DNA of 64,000 bases from Bacteroidales bacterium UBA4179 (GTDB taxonomy: Bacteria; Bacteroidota; Bacteroidia; Bacteroidales; Dysgonomonadaceae): NCBI GenBank assembly GCA_002381125.1, contig DFUT01000007.1, positions 35,408 through 99,407 of the forward strand, written 5' to 3'. Under the pieces are notes generated by a model. The model had not been told where the DNA came from and ran no database searches. It saw nothing but the letters and a program-made list of their open reading frames with translations. Within the stretch, counting starts at the first letter, position 1. Every line of letters starts with the position of its first letter. Below are positions 56,081 through 64,000 of the stretch, piece by piece. The translations under genes were made by a program, and so were the position numbers.

Positions 56081-56151
56081 GGGAAACAGCCATGTCTTTT
56101 TTGAAGTAAGTAAATAGATTAAAGAACAGAAAGCCTGTCGCACCTTGCGAC
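56059..56151 (+). promoter_or_regulatory. Mutually exclusive hairpins of the trp attenuator
   Basis: Anti-antiterminator: CTTACAACT (56059-56067) pairs with AGTCGTAAG (56073-56081), 8 pairs and one mismatch, 5-base loop. Antiterminator: GTCGTAAGG (56074-56082) pairs with CCTTGCGAC (56143-56151), 9 pairs with one G-U, removing the loop and 3' arm of the terminator. A ribosome stalled at the Trp codons would cover the first arm and free the second; one at the stop codon would cover the second. Confidence 0.65.
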
Positions 56152-56161
56152 GGGCTTTTTT
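56130..56161 (+). terminator. trp attenuator terminator
   Basis: GCCTGTCGCA (56133-56142) pairs with TGCGACGGGC (56146-56155), 10 bp with one T-G, around loop CCT, flanked by AAA/TTT pairs and followed by T residues to 56161. It lies 36 bases before trpB and 49 after the leader peptide stop. Confidence 0.93.
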
Positions 56162-56197
56162 CGTTTTTACGATATTTTCAAATAAACGTTTTTCATT

Positions 56198-57391
56198 ATG
56201 AAGCAATTTACAGTAAACAAAAAAGGGTATTATGGCGAATTTGGCGGAGCTTATGTACCCGAAATTCTTCACAAGTGCGTGGCAGATTTACAGCAAGTCT
56301 ACCTTGATATTATGGAAAGCGATAGCTTTCAACAGGAATTTCAAGCGTTGTTGCGCGATTATGTCGGTCGTCCTTCACCGTTGTATTTATCCAAACAACT
56401 TTCTGAACGACACGGTTGTAAGATTTATCTTAAACGCGAAGACCTCAACCATACCGGTGCCCACAAAATCAACAATGCCATAGGGCAGGTACTCATTGCC
56501 CAACGAATGGGCAAAACCCGCATCATTGCCGAAACCGGTGCCGGACAGCATGGAGTAGCCACGGCTACGGTATGTGCCCTCATGCAAATGCCTTGTACGG
56601 TTTATATGGGGAAAACCGATGTGGAAAGGCAGCTTCCGAACGTGAAAAAAATGGAAATGCTGGGGGCCACGGTAGTTCCTGTCACTTCGGGGAATATGAC
56701 ACTGAAAGACGCCACAAACGAGGCCATTCGCGACTGGTGCAGTCATCCCGAAGACACGCATTATGTGATTGGATCGACCATTGGCCCTCATCCTTATCCC
56801 GATATGGTAGCCCGACTTCAGTCGGTTATCGGCAAAGAGATTAAAAGGCAACTTTTGGAGAAAGAAGGGCGCGATTTTCCCGATTGTCTTGTTGCGTGTG
56901 TTGGCGGAGGGAGCAATGCTGCCGGAACGATTTATGAGTACCTGGATAACGACAATGTCAAAATCGTACTTGCAGAAGCGGGAGGAAAAGGTGTGGACAG
57001 TGGTTACTCCGCTGCTACTATTCAATTGGGGAAAATTGGGGTATTGCACGGATGTAAAACCCTCATCATGCAAACCGAGGACGGACAGATTGTTGAACCT
57101 TATTCCGTTTCTGCCGGGTTGGATTATCCGGGTGTTGGCCCCATTCATGCCCATCTGGCTAAGCAACAGCGCGCTCGGGTATTGGCCATTACCGATGATG
57201 AGGCATTGAAAGCTGCTTTCGATTTGACCCGCAACGAGGGAATCATTCCTGCGTTGGAGTCGGCTCATGCTTTGGCAGCATTGGATAAAGTGGAATTTTC
57301 GCCTTCGGATATCGTGGTGCTTACACTATCGGGACGAGGCGATAAGGATATGGATACCTATCTTAAATACATGGATCAATTTAGCAAATAA
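56198..57391 (+). CDS. trpB: Tryptophan synthase beta chain
   Basis: A 397-residue PLP enzyme joining indole and serine to make tryptophan. Motifs: GYYGEFGGAYVPEIL, LKREDLNHTGAHKINNAIGQVL (PLP Lys90), AETGAGQHGVATAT, CVGGGSNAAG (phosphate loop) and GIIPALESAHALA. Length is normal. It is the first structural gene of the operon, a placement usual in Bacteroidetes, and is controlled by the attenuator directly upstream. Confidence 0.98.
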   Translation: MKQFTVNKKGYYGEFGGAYVPEILHKCVADLQQVYLDIMESDSFQQEFQALLRDYVGRPSPLYLSKQLSERHGCKIYLKREDLNHTGAHKINNAIGQVLIAQRMGKTRIIAETGAGQHGVATATVCALMQMPCTVYMGKTDVERQLPNVKKMEMLGATVVPVTSGNMTLKDATNEAIRDWCSHPEDTHYVIGSTIGPHPYPDMVARLQSVIGKEIKRQLLEKEGRDFPDCLVACVGGGSNAAGTIYEYLDNDNVKIVLAEAGGKGVDSGYSAATIQLGKIGVLHGCKTLIMQTEDGQIVEPYSVSAGLDYPGVGPIHAHLAKQQRARVLAITDDEALKAAFDLTRNEGIIPALESAHALAALDKVEFSPSDIVVLTLSGRGDKDMDTYLKYMDQFSK

Positions 57392-57402
57392 ATCATTGCG
57401 TC

Positions 57403-58809
57403 ATGAATTATAATTTTCATACCAACACTAAAAAAATTCTTAGCGATCTTCACACGCCGGTGAGCACTTATCTGAAAGTGCGCGATGCTTTTCCGCAATC
57501 GGCCTTGCTGGAAAGTTCCGACTTCCATGCCAATGAAAACGTTACCTCTTATATTGGGCTCGAACCCATAGCCTCTGTCGATGTGAATAGGGGGCTTTGT
57601 ACGATGAAATTGCCCGACGGGAATAAAGAAATCCGTCCCCTGTCGGCTTCTTTCACGATTTCCGATGCATTGAGCAGTTTCCTTCGAAAAATAAATGTGA
57701 AAGGCGAACAAAGCGATGCTTGTGGGTTGTTTGGGTATACCACTTTCAATTGCGTGAAATATACCGAAAATATACCTGTTCGCGAGAGCAGGGACGAACG
57801 CAGCGATGCTCCCGATATGCTGTATATTCTTTATCGTTACATGCTGATTTTCGATCACTTTAAGAACGAAATTACCATTGTTGAGCTTCTTGGCGATGGA
57901 GAAGAAAGTCGGCTATCGCGTGTAGAAATGCTGATGAATGTTCGAAATTTTGCGTTGTATAACTTTTTCCTCGAAGACAAAGAATACAGCACCATAACCG
58001 ATGAAGAATTTAAGGCCGATGTGCGTCGCGGTGTTCAGCATTGTTTGAAAGGCGATGTCTTTCAGATTGTGCTTTCGCGCCGTTTTGTTCAACGATTTTC
58101 GGGCGACGATTTCAAAGTGTACAGGGCATTGCGTTCCATCAATCCTTCGCCCTATTTGTTTTATTTCGATTTTGGCGGTTACCGCATTTTTGGCTCTTCT
58201 CCCGAAACGCATTGTAAAATAAAAGGTTCGCGAATCAGTATCGATCCCATTGCCGGGACAACCCGCCGTACGGGAAATTATAAGGAAGATATAAAGGCGA
58301 TGGAGTTTCTCATGAACGATCCTAAAGAGAATGCCGAGCACGTTATGCTGGTTGAACTTGCCGGAGACGATCTGAGCAGAAACGCACATGATGTAAAGGT
58401 TGATTTCTACAAAGAGCCGCAATTTTACTCTCACGTCATTCATTTGGTTTCGCGCGTGAGTGGTATGCTTGACGAAGGCACCGATCCCATCAAGGCCTTT
58501 TTCGATACTTTTCCTGCCGGAACGGTGTCTGGAGCACCCAAAGTGCCTGCCATGCAACTTATTACCGAGATTGAGAAGCATAATCGGGGGGCCTACGGAG
58601 GCTGCATCGGGTTCATTGGATTAAACGGCGATCTCAATCAGGCCATTACCATTCGCACTTTCGTGAGCCGCAACAACGAACTTTGGTATCAGGCCGGAGC
58701 GGGGATTGTGGCACAAAGCAACGACGAATACGAGTTGCAGGAAGTCAACAGCAAATTACATGCTTTGAAGAAAGCCATCGACAAGGCATCCTCTCTGGTT
58801 AATGTGTAA
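57403..58809 (+). CDS. trpE: Anthranilate synthase component I
   Basis: A 468-residue chorismate-using enzyme. The N-terminal part has LLESSD (LLES, residues 35-38), the tryptophan feedback site, and FGYTTFNCVKY. The C-terminal part has CLKGDVFQIVLSRRF, NPSPYLFYFDFGGYRIFGSSPETH, PIAGTTRRTG, VMLVELAGDDLSRNAHDVKV, FPAGTVSGAPKVPAMQLI and WYQAGAGIVAQSNDEYE. It makes anthranilate with ammonia supplied by a glutaminase subunit (TrpG). No trpG follows and no glutaminase domain is fused. Confidence 0.97.
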   Translation: MNYNFHTNTKKILSDLHTPVSTYLKVRDAFPQSALLESSDFHANENVTSYIGLEPIASVDVNRGLCTMKLPDGNKEIRPLSASFTISDALSSFLRKINVKGEQSDACGLFGYTTFNCVKYTENIPVRESRDERSDAPDMLYILYRYMLIFDHFKNEITIVELLGDGEESRLSRVEMLMNVRNFALYNFFLEDKEYSTITDEEFKADVRRGVQHCLKGDVFQIVLSRRFVQRFSGDDFKVYRALRSINPSPYLFYFDFGGYRIFGSSPETHCKIKGSRISIDPIAGTTRRTGNYKEDIKAMEFLMNDPKENAEHVMLVELAGDDLSRNAHDVKVDFYKEPQFYSHVIHLVSRVSGMLDEGTDPIKAFFDTFPAGTVSGAPKVPAMQLITEIEKHNRGAYGGCIGFIGLNGDLNQAITIRTFVSRNNELWYQAGAGIVAQSNDEYELQEVNSKLHALKKAIDKASSLVNV

Positions 58810-58870
58810 TAGAAAAAGAATACGAACCTGCAAAGGATGGCTATTAAAAACTTTTTAAACATAAACAATA

Positions 58871-59869
58871 ATGAAAGAAATGCTATATAAAATATTCGAT
58901 TACCGGTACCTTTCGCGTCAGGAAGCCAAAAAAGTCCTTTTCGACATTGTTGGCGGGAATGTGCCGGAATCGCAAGTTGCCGCACTCATCACTTCGTTTC
59001 TGATGCGCAGCATTTCGGTGGACGAAATTCTCGGATTTCGCGATGCCTTGTTGGAGATGCGTGTGCCGGCCGATTTGACGGATTTCGAACCGTTGGATAT
59101 CGTGGGAACGGGCGGCGATGGCAAAAACACGTTCAATATTTCCACGGCAGCGTGTTTTGTGGTTGCCGGTGCGGGTTACAACGTGGTAAAACACGGCAAT
59201 TATGGAGCTACTTCCATCAGTGGAGCAAGCAATGTCATTGAGCAGCAGGGAGTGAAATTTACCACCAACATCGATACGTTGCGTAGGAGTATGGAAAAAT
59301 GTCATATTGCCTATTTGCATGCCCCCTTGTTCAGTCCTGCACTGAAAGCGGTGGCCGGTGTCAGAAAAAGTCTGGGCGTTCGTAACTTTTTTAACGTATT
59401 GGGTCCGCTGGTAAATCCGGTCCAACCCAACTATCAGATGCTGGGTGTATACGATTTATCCATGATGAGGCTTTACAGTTATATTTATCAGGAAGGCAAA
59501 AAGCACTTTTGCATTGTGCATACGCTGGACGGATACGACGAGATTTCGCTTACCGATTGTTTCAAGGTGGTATCCAACAAAGGCGAACAGCTTTTCACGC
59601 CTGATGATCTTGGTTTTAAGCAAGTGGAGCAACATGAATTGGATGGAGGAAATACAGTGGAGGAGGCAGCCGGGATTTTCAGGGACGTGCTTCGCGGCGA
59701 AGGTTCTGAGGCGCAGCGCAATGTAGTCGTGGCCAATGCGGCTTTTGCCATTCAAACGGTAGAACAGGACAAACCGATTGAGGAATGTCTCGAAATTGCC
59801 GGCGAATCGCTGTACGGAAAGAAGGCGCTGAAAACGCTGGAAAAATTTGTGGAACTGAATAAAGGATGA
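58871..59869 (+). CDS. trpD: Anthranilate phosphoribosyltransferase
   Basis: A 332-residue enzyme adding phosphoribose to anthranilate. Motifs: DIVGTGGDGKNTFNISTAACFVVAGAG (PRPP loop GTGGD), VKHGNYGATSISGASNVIEQQGVKF, KCHIAYLHAPLFSPALKAVAGVRKSLGVRNFFNVLGPLVNPVQP. Normal length with no glutaminase domain at the N-terminus, unlike the TrpGD fusions of enteric bacteria. It follows trpE by 61 bases, where trpG is often found. Confidence 0.97.
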   Translation: MKEMLYKIFDYRYLSRQEAKKVLFDIVGGNVPESQVAALITSFLMRSISVDEILGFRDALLEMRVPADLTDFEPLDIVGTGGDGKNTFNISTAACFVVAGAGYNVVKHGNYGATSISGASNVIEQQGVKFTTNIDTLRRSMEKCHIAYLHAPLFSPALKAVAGVRKSLGVRNFFNVLGPLVNPVQPNYQMLGVYDLSMMRLYSYIYQEGKKHFCIVHTLDGYDEISLTDCFKVVSNKGEQLFTPDDLGFKQVEQHELDGGNTVEEAAGIFRDVLRGEGSEAQRNVVVANAAFAIQTVEQDKPIEECLEIAGESLYGKKALKTLEKFVELNKG

Positions 59870-59873
59870 CAGC

Positions 59874-60665
59874 GTGAAAGATATATTGGAAGAAATTGTC
59901 GCTTACAAGCGAATGGAAGTCGAAGAGCAGAAAAAACGTTGCGCTATAGACGAAATCTGTCGATTGTTGGAGAAGAAAACGCTTGAAGCGCGTTCGTTGA
60001 AATCGGCGTTGGAAAATTCCGATAGCGGTATTATCGCCGAGTTTAAACGTCGTTCTCCAAGCAAAGGTTGGATCAACGAATTTGCCGATGTAAAACAGGT
60101 GGCCCAACACTACGAAGCGAATGGCGCTGCGGCTTTGTCGGTGCTTAGCGATGAGCATTTTTTCGGCGGAACGGCTCATGATGTGGAAACGGCGTTGTCG
60201 GCGACACATATTCCTGTATTGCGAAAGGAATTTATTGTAGACGAATATCAGGTTTACGAAACCAAGTTGCTCGGGGCAAATGCCATTTTGCTTATTGCTG
60301 CAGCCATCAGCAAAGAAGAATGCAGACGATTTACAAAAATTGCGGAAGAGCTTCAGCTCGAAGTGCTGCTGGAACTTCACGACGAAAAAGAAACGGAGTA
60401 CATCACTTCGCACTCTCTCATCGGAATCAATAATAGAAATTTAGGTACCTTTGCAACTCATGTGGAGAAATCGTTTCAAATGGCGCGTGTTCTTCCCAAG
60501 GAGGCTTTATGGATTTCGGAGAGCGGAATTTCGTCGCCAACGATGGTGAGTACATTGCGAGAAGCAGGTTACCGGGGTTTTCTTATCGGAGAAAATTTCA
60601 TGAAGACTGCCGATCCCGGCGCAAGTTTGGGCGTATTTCTCAGCGAATTAAAAGAGGATTTTTAA
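59874..60665 (+). CDS. trpC: Indole-3-glycerol phosphate synthase
   Basis: A 263-residue TIM barrel closing the indole ring. Motifs: IIAEFKRRSPSKGWI (catalytic Lys), YEANGAAALSVLSDEHFFGG, VLRKEFIVDEYQVYETKLLGANAILLIAA, LEVLLELHDEKE, IGINNRNLGTF and WISESGIS. The start is GTG at 59874; no ATG in frame nearby gives the expected N-terminus. Only 4 bases separate it from trpD. Confidence 0.96.
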   Translation: MKDILEEIVAYKRMEVEEQKKRCAIDEICRLLEKKTLEARSLKSALENSDSGIIAEFKRRSPSKGWINEFADVKQVAQHYEANGAAALSVLSDEHFFGGTAHDVETALSATHIPVLRKEFIVDEYQVYETKLLGANAILLIAAAISKEECRRFTKIAEELQLEVLLELHDEKETEYITSHSLIGINNRNLGTFATHVEKSFQMARVLPKEALWISESGISSPTMVSTLREAGYRGFLIGENFMKTADPGASLGVFLSELKEDF

Positions 60666-60670
60666 TTTTT

Positions 60671-61309
60671 ATGGCTTTCAATAAAAACTTGGTTATCAAA
60701 GTATGCGGAATGCGTGATGAGGAAAATATTCATGCGGTGGAGCAGCTGGATGTAGACTGGATGGGATTTGTGTTTTATCCCGAATCGCCACGCTATATGG
60801 CTCAACCGTTGGGATTCAAGAATTTTCCTTTCGACGTGAAACGGGTGGGTGTTTTTGTCAACGAACAAAAGGATATTGTCAGGAAAACTTCTTTGAAAAA
60901 CCTCATTCAAGTGATTCAGTTGCATGGAAGCGAACTACCTTCCTATTGTAGGGTTTTGCAGTTGGATGGATTTGAGGTGATGAAGGCGTTCAGTATCGAT
61001 TCTGAGAGACGGTTTCCTGTAAAAAAAGTACGGCTTTACGAGAAGTGCTGCGATTATTTTCTTTTCGATACCCGCACTTCAGGTTATGGCGGATCGGGAA
61101 GGAAATTCGATTGGGATATGCTTTCGGATTATCGAGGAGATGTGCCTTTTTTGCTGAGCGGAGGCATATCGCCCGACGATGTGGAAGCCATCAAAGCTTT
61201 TTCGCATCCCATGTTTATGGGTATCGATCTGAACAGTTGCTTTGAAATATCTCCCGGATACAAAGATACGGCATTATTGCAATCGTTTATAGAAGAAATC
61301 AGAAAATGA
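60671..61309 (+). CDS. trpF: Phosphoribosylanthranilate isomerase
   Basis: A 212-residue TIM barrel. VIKVCGMRDEENI holds the catalytic Cys, VDWMGFVFYPESPRYM, VGVFVNEQ, IQLHGSELPSYCR and FLFDTRTSGYGGSGRKFDWDML (catalytic Asp) follow, ending PFLLSGGISPDDVE. ATG 60671 starts 5 bases after trpC; the open frame upstream overlaps trpC and is not used. Separate trpC and trpF genes, not the fused enteric form. Confidence 0.96.
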   Translation: MAFNKNLVIKVCGMRDEENIHAVEQLDVDWMGFVFYPESPRYMAQPLGFKNFPFDVKRVGVFVNEQKDIVRKTSLKNLIQVIQLHGSELPSYCRVLQLDGFEVMKAFSIDSERRFPVKKVRLYEKCCDYFLFDTRTSGYGGSGRKFDWDMLSDYRGDVPFLLSGGISPDDVEAIKAFSHPMFMGIDLNSCFEISPGYKDTALLQSFIEEIRK

Positions 61310-62076
61310 ACCGAATAGATCAATTGTTTGACAAAAAGAAAAATAACATTCTTTCAATATTCTTTACGGCCGGATATCCCCGGAAGGATGATACTGTTTC
61401 CATTATTGAATCGTTGGCCGAAAACGGTGTGGATCTCATCGAGATTGGCGTTCCTTTTAGCGACCCCTTGGCCGACGGCCCGGTGATTCAGTCGGCAAGC
61501 ACACAGTCTTTGAAGAACGGCATGAGCGTGAAATTGCTTTTTGGTCAACTTGCCGATATTCGTCAGAGAGTAAGCGTTCCCCTCATTTTAATGGGCTATC
61601 TGAATCCCATCATACAATTTGGAGCGGAAAGGTACTTTAAGACCGCAGCCGAATGTGGCATCGACGGACTAATTATTCCCGATTTGCCTTTTGACGAATA
61701 CATGGAATCGTATAAAGAAATAGCCGAGCGGTACGGATTGCATGTGGTTATGCTCATCACTCCCGAAACATCGGAAGAACGCATACGACTGATCGATGAA
61801 AATACGGGTGGGTTTATCTATATGGTGTCGTCGGCATCGGTAACCGGTGCGAAAAATGCTTTCAGCGATGCCAATCTGGCGTATTTTCGACGAATAAATG
61901 CCATGCAGTTGCACCATCCCCGTTTGATCGGTTTCGGCATATCCAACAAAGTTACCTTTGATGCTGCATGCGAGGAGGCTTCGGGTGCCATCATCGGCAG
62001 CAAGTTTGTGTCGCTGTTGGGAACAGAAAATTCCATTGATGGGGCAGTAAGAAAACTGATGGAAGCAATTCGTTAG
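61306..62076 (+). CDS. trpA: Tryptophan synthase alpha chain
   Basis: A 256-residue TIM barrel cleaving indole-glycerol phosphate. Motifs: FFTAGYPRKDDTVSIIESLAENGVDLIEIGVPFSDPLADGPVIQSASTQSL (catalytic Glu in EIGVPFSDP, Asp after), LMGYLNPIIQFG, GLIIPDLPFDE and YMVSSASVTGA. It overlaps trpF by 4 bases (ATGA). Its stop overlaps the stop of the opposing oxidoreductase gene. Confidence 0.97.
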   Translation: MNRIDQLFDKKKNNILSIFFTAGYPRKDDTVSIIESLAENGVDLIEIGVPFSDPLADGPVIQSASTQSLKNGMSVKLLFGQLADIRQRVSVPLILMGYLNPIIQFGAERYFKTAAECGIDGLIIPDLPFDEYMESYKEIAERYGLHVVMLITPETSEERIRLIDENTGGFIYMVSSASVTGAKNAFSDANLAYFRRINAMQLHHPRLIGFGISNKVTFDAACEEASGAIIGSKFVSLLGTENSIDGAVRKLMEAIR

Positions 62077-63134
62077 CTCACTTCCAGCGTTCTTTTTTCT
62101 TTACTGCTTTGAAAAGCCAATTCGATGATGCAGATAACGTTGCGCGCTTCTTCGGGTTTCACTGCAAGTTCGGCTTTCCCTAGGATGGCATCGCGCAGAT
62201 TGATGAAATATTCGCGATAATCGCCGTTTTCGCTTTCGACTTTTCCCTGAATTTTCACTCCTTCAAATTCCGTATGGATGGTACCCCATATGCTTTCGGG
62301 TTCCCGTCCCCAGTCGTTGGTATTGGGAATCGCTCCCTTGTCGAGGTTTTCTTCTTGCACGTCTAGGCCATATTTGACATACGAACCTTTGGTGCCGTGA
62401 ATCAGGTAGGTGGGCCCCGGGATGCGACACAACATACCGGCTTTGAGCGTTGCCGTAAATGTGGGGTAATGGAGGCGCACATCGAATCGGTCATCGGCTT
62501 TTGCCCAGGGGCGTTGCGAACAAATTTCGGCCGTTACTGCCTGTGGCATGCCGAAAAAGTAGAGCGCCTGATCGATGAGGTGCGAACCGAGATCATAGAA
62601 AATGCCCGATCCGGGACGGGGATCCTCACGCCAGTAGCCATTGGGGCGAGGATCGGGGCGGTAACGGTCGAAATGCGTCTCATAGTCCTTCACCTCACCG
62701 AGCAAACCGCTTGCAAGTAATTTTTTCACTGTTTTGGTGTCGCTTGTGAGACGACGGTTGTGATAAACCGTCAGAATTTTGTTTTGCCGTTTGGCAATTT
62801 CGATGAGTTCGTCGGCTTCGGCCACGTTGACCGTAAATGGTTTTTCAACCACGACATGTTTCCCTGCAAGCAATGCTTCGCGCGCCCAATAAAAGTGTAC
62901 ATCGTTGGGAGAAGTAACAATCACCAGATCGATTTCCGGGTCGTCGATAATGCCTTTTCCGTCGGGAACAACAGCCGTAACAGGGTAGCGTTCTTCAATG
63001 ATGCGGATGTTTTTGGGATTTGTCGTACTGATTTTGCTAAGTTCGAAACCTTCCAGCACGTCTATGAACGGTGCGTGAAATACTCTGCCTGAAAGTCCGA
63101 AACCAATGATGCCTGTATGGATAATTGTTGACAT
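62073..63134 (-). CDS. Gfo/Idh/MocA family NAD(P)-dependent oxidoreductase
   Basis: A 353-residue dehydrogenase acting on a sugar or related polyol; the substrate is unknown. The Rossmann fold starts TGIIGFGLSGRVFHAPFI, with TSPNDVHFYWAREALLAGKHVVVEKPFTVNVAEADELI (catalytic-site Lys in EKP) and a C-terminal alpha/beta domain holding DLGSHLIDQALYFFG with the family His. No signal peptide. Its stop codon overlaps that of trpA tail-to-tail. Confidence 0.93.
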   Translation of the reverse strand: MSTIIHTGIIGFGLSGRVFHAPFIDVLEGFELSKISTTNPKNIRIIEERYPVTAVVPDGKGIIDDPEIDLVIVTSPNDVHFYWAREALLAGKHVVVEKPFTVNVAEADELIEIAKRQNKILTVYHNRRLTSDTKTVKKLLASGLLGEVKDYETHFDRYRPDPRPNGYWREDPRPGSGIFYDLGSHLIDQALYFFGMPQAVTAEICSQRPWAKADDRFDVRLHYPTFTATLKAGMLCRIPGPTYLIHGTKGSYVKYGLDVQEENLDKGAIPNTNDWGREPESIWGTIHTEFEGVKIQGKVESENGDYREYFINLRDAILGKAELAVKPEEARNVICIIELAFQSSKEKRTLEVS

Positions 63135-63196
63135 AGAATTTTGTGTTTATTTAAAATAATTTTTCCGGATTGACCTTGATTTGACTTGTTTTTATC

Positions 63197-63775
63197 TCAG
63201 GTTAAAAGGAAATCCACCAGTTTTTGTGTTGCAATGGAACGGTGGCTAATGCGATTTTTAATTTCTTCTCCCAATTCGGCAAAAGTTTGGTCGTAACCCT
63301 CCGGAACAAATATCGGATCGTATCCGAAACCGGCAGATCCTCTTTTCTCGTCGATTATATGTCCTTTTATCTCGCCTTCGAAAAAGTATTCTTCGTTGTT
63401 CATCAACAAAGCGATCACTGTTCGGAAACGTGCCTTCCGGTTCGCGATACCTTTTAGATTATCGAGCAGTTTTTTTATATTGTCTTCGTCACGACAAGCA
63501 TCGCCGGCATAACGAGCCGAATAAACGCCGGGAGCATTTTCCAAGGCTTCCACTTCCAAACCCGTATCTTCGGCAAAACAATCGTATCCGTATTTATTTT
63601 TTATGAATCGTGCTTTGATGAGTGCATTTTCTTCTAATGTGTTGCCCGTTTCTTCAATCTCGTCGTTGCTGCCAATGTCGTTCAGACTGAGGATTTCTAT
63701 TTTTCCTTCGGTAATTTTTCGAATCTCGTCCAGCTTATGTTGATTGTTGGTAGCAAATACAATTTTTCGCATCAT
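63197..63775 (-). CDS. Non-canonical purine NTP pyrophosphatase (RdgB/HAM1 family)
   Basis: A 192-residue enzyme hydrolysing ITP, dITP and XTP to monophosphates, keeping deaminated purines out of nucleic acids. Motifs: IVFATNNQHKLDEIR (SxNxxK-type), FAEDTGLEVEALENAPGVYSARYAGD, FEGEIKGHI and GSAGFGYDPIFVPEGYDQTFAELGEEIKNRISHRSIA. ATG 63775 or the next ATG at 63772 could be the start. The 225 bases after it to the window end show no supportable gene. Confidence 0.97.
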   Translation of the reverse strand: MMRKIVFATNNQHKLDEIRKITEGKIEILSLNDIGSNDEIEETGNTLEENALIKARFIKNKYGYDCFAEDTGLEVEALENAPGVYSARYAGDACRDEDNIKKLLDNLKGIANRKARFRTVIALLMNNEEYFFEGEIKGHIIDEKRGSAGFGYDPIFVPEGYDQTFAELGEEIKNRISHRSIATQKLVDFLLT

Positions 63776-64000
63776 TTATGTTTACTTTTTGTTTGTTGTC
63801 AAAATAACAAAGGTGATTTTTTCCCAAATCTGTTCATTACAACGTTTCATCGTTATTTATTGTTTTGTTTTCGGGAAAATTTCGGGTTTTTTTAAGAAAT
63901 CGACAACCCTGTTTCTATCCTATTTGTATTACAATTTTTTCTTTATTATTTTTAATCCGAATTTTGAAACTCTAAAATATGAGTCCACTTGAATAAGTCT

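Noticed and set aside
56092..56109. Second tiny open frame (MSFLK) in the trp leader
   Set aside because: Five codons, no Trp, no ribosome site; considered chance.
63744..63992. 82-codon open frame at the window end
   Set aside because: Phenylalanine- and isoleucine-rich AT sequence overlapping the RdgB gene on the other strand; no start signal.

Overview
The window looks like chromosome of a Bacteroidales bacterium, perhaps the Dysgonomonadaceae (Proteiniphilum/Petrimonas type). The reasons are a SusC/SusD pair with a polysaccharide utilization locus (PUL), the gene orders parE-coaD-S41 peptidase and thrS-infC-rpmI-rplT, a trp operon starting with trpB, few strong Shine-Dalgarno sites, and many copies of the Bacteroidetes -7 promoter element TAnnTTTG just upstream of genes. 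Base composition is moderately AT-rich and even across genes. No insertion sequence, phage gene, CRISPR array or rRNA was seen; there is one tRNA.

Layout: 1-888 end of a ROK kinase gene (minus, cut by the window edge); 1034-1918 fabD; 2017-2700 DUF4919-type secreted protein; 2778-5718 a three-gene operon of a NEW3-domain membrane protein and an ABC-2 exporter; 5795-6016 DUF2905 protein; 6304-8118 a GH2 enzyme with a beta-glucuronidase-type NxK motif; 8181-8348 a small membrane protein; 8446-8519 tRNA-Arg(TCT).

From 35442 down to 8650 a single minus-strand run of 14 genes forms a rhamnogalacturonan-I (pectin) PUL: susC, susD, PL11 lyase, GH105-CE12 fusion, L-rhamnose mutarotase, CE12, GH105, two GH28, a GH43-like propeller, a serine-type sulfatase, GH2, GH106 and GH42. 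Together they would bind RG-I at the surface, cut the backbone by lyase and hydrolase, remove acetyl groups, release unsaturated galacturonate, rhamnose and galactose side chains, and feed rhamnose inward. No sensor/regulator and no sulfatase-maturing enzyme lies in the window. The PL11 gene carries the two ends of an SGNH esterase domain with the middle missing. An 860-base AT-rich region rich in palindromes lies upstream of susC.

36305-37788 holds rfbC and rfbA (dTDP-rhamnose branch); 37955-49216 is mainly housekeeping (GNAT-like protein, parE, coaD, S41 protease, a lone phytoene/squalene synthase, thrS-infC-rpmI-rplT, an FMN split-barrel protein, a TrmH methyltransferase); 49285-53139 holds a phosphate transporter and a CstA transporter; 53331-55945 copper ATPase plus a small HMA protein.

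55972-62076 is a trp operon, trpB-E-D-C-F-A, without trpG. It is preceded by a promoter, a 19-codon leader peptide with tandem Trp codons, mutually exclusive hairpins and an intrinsic terminator: a ribosome-mediated attenuator. The window ends with a Gfo/Idh/MocA oxidoreductase and an RdgB/HAM1 pyrophosphatase on the minus strand.
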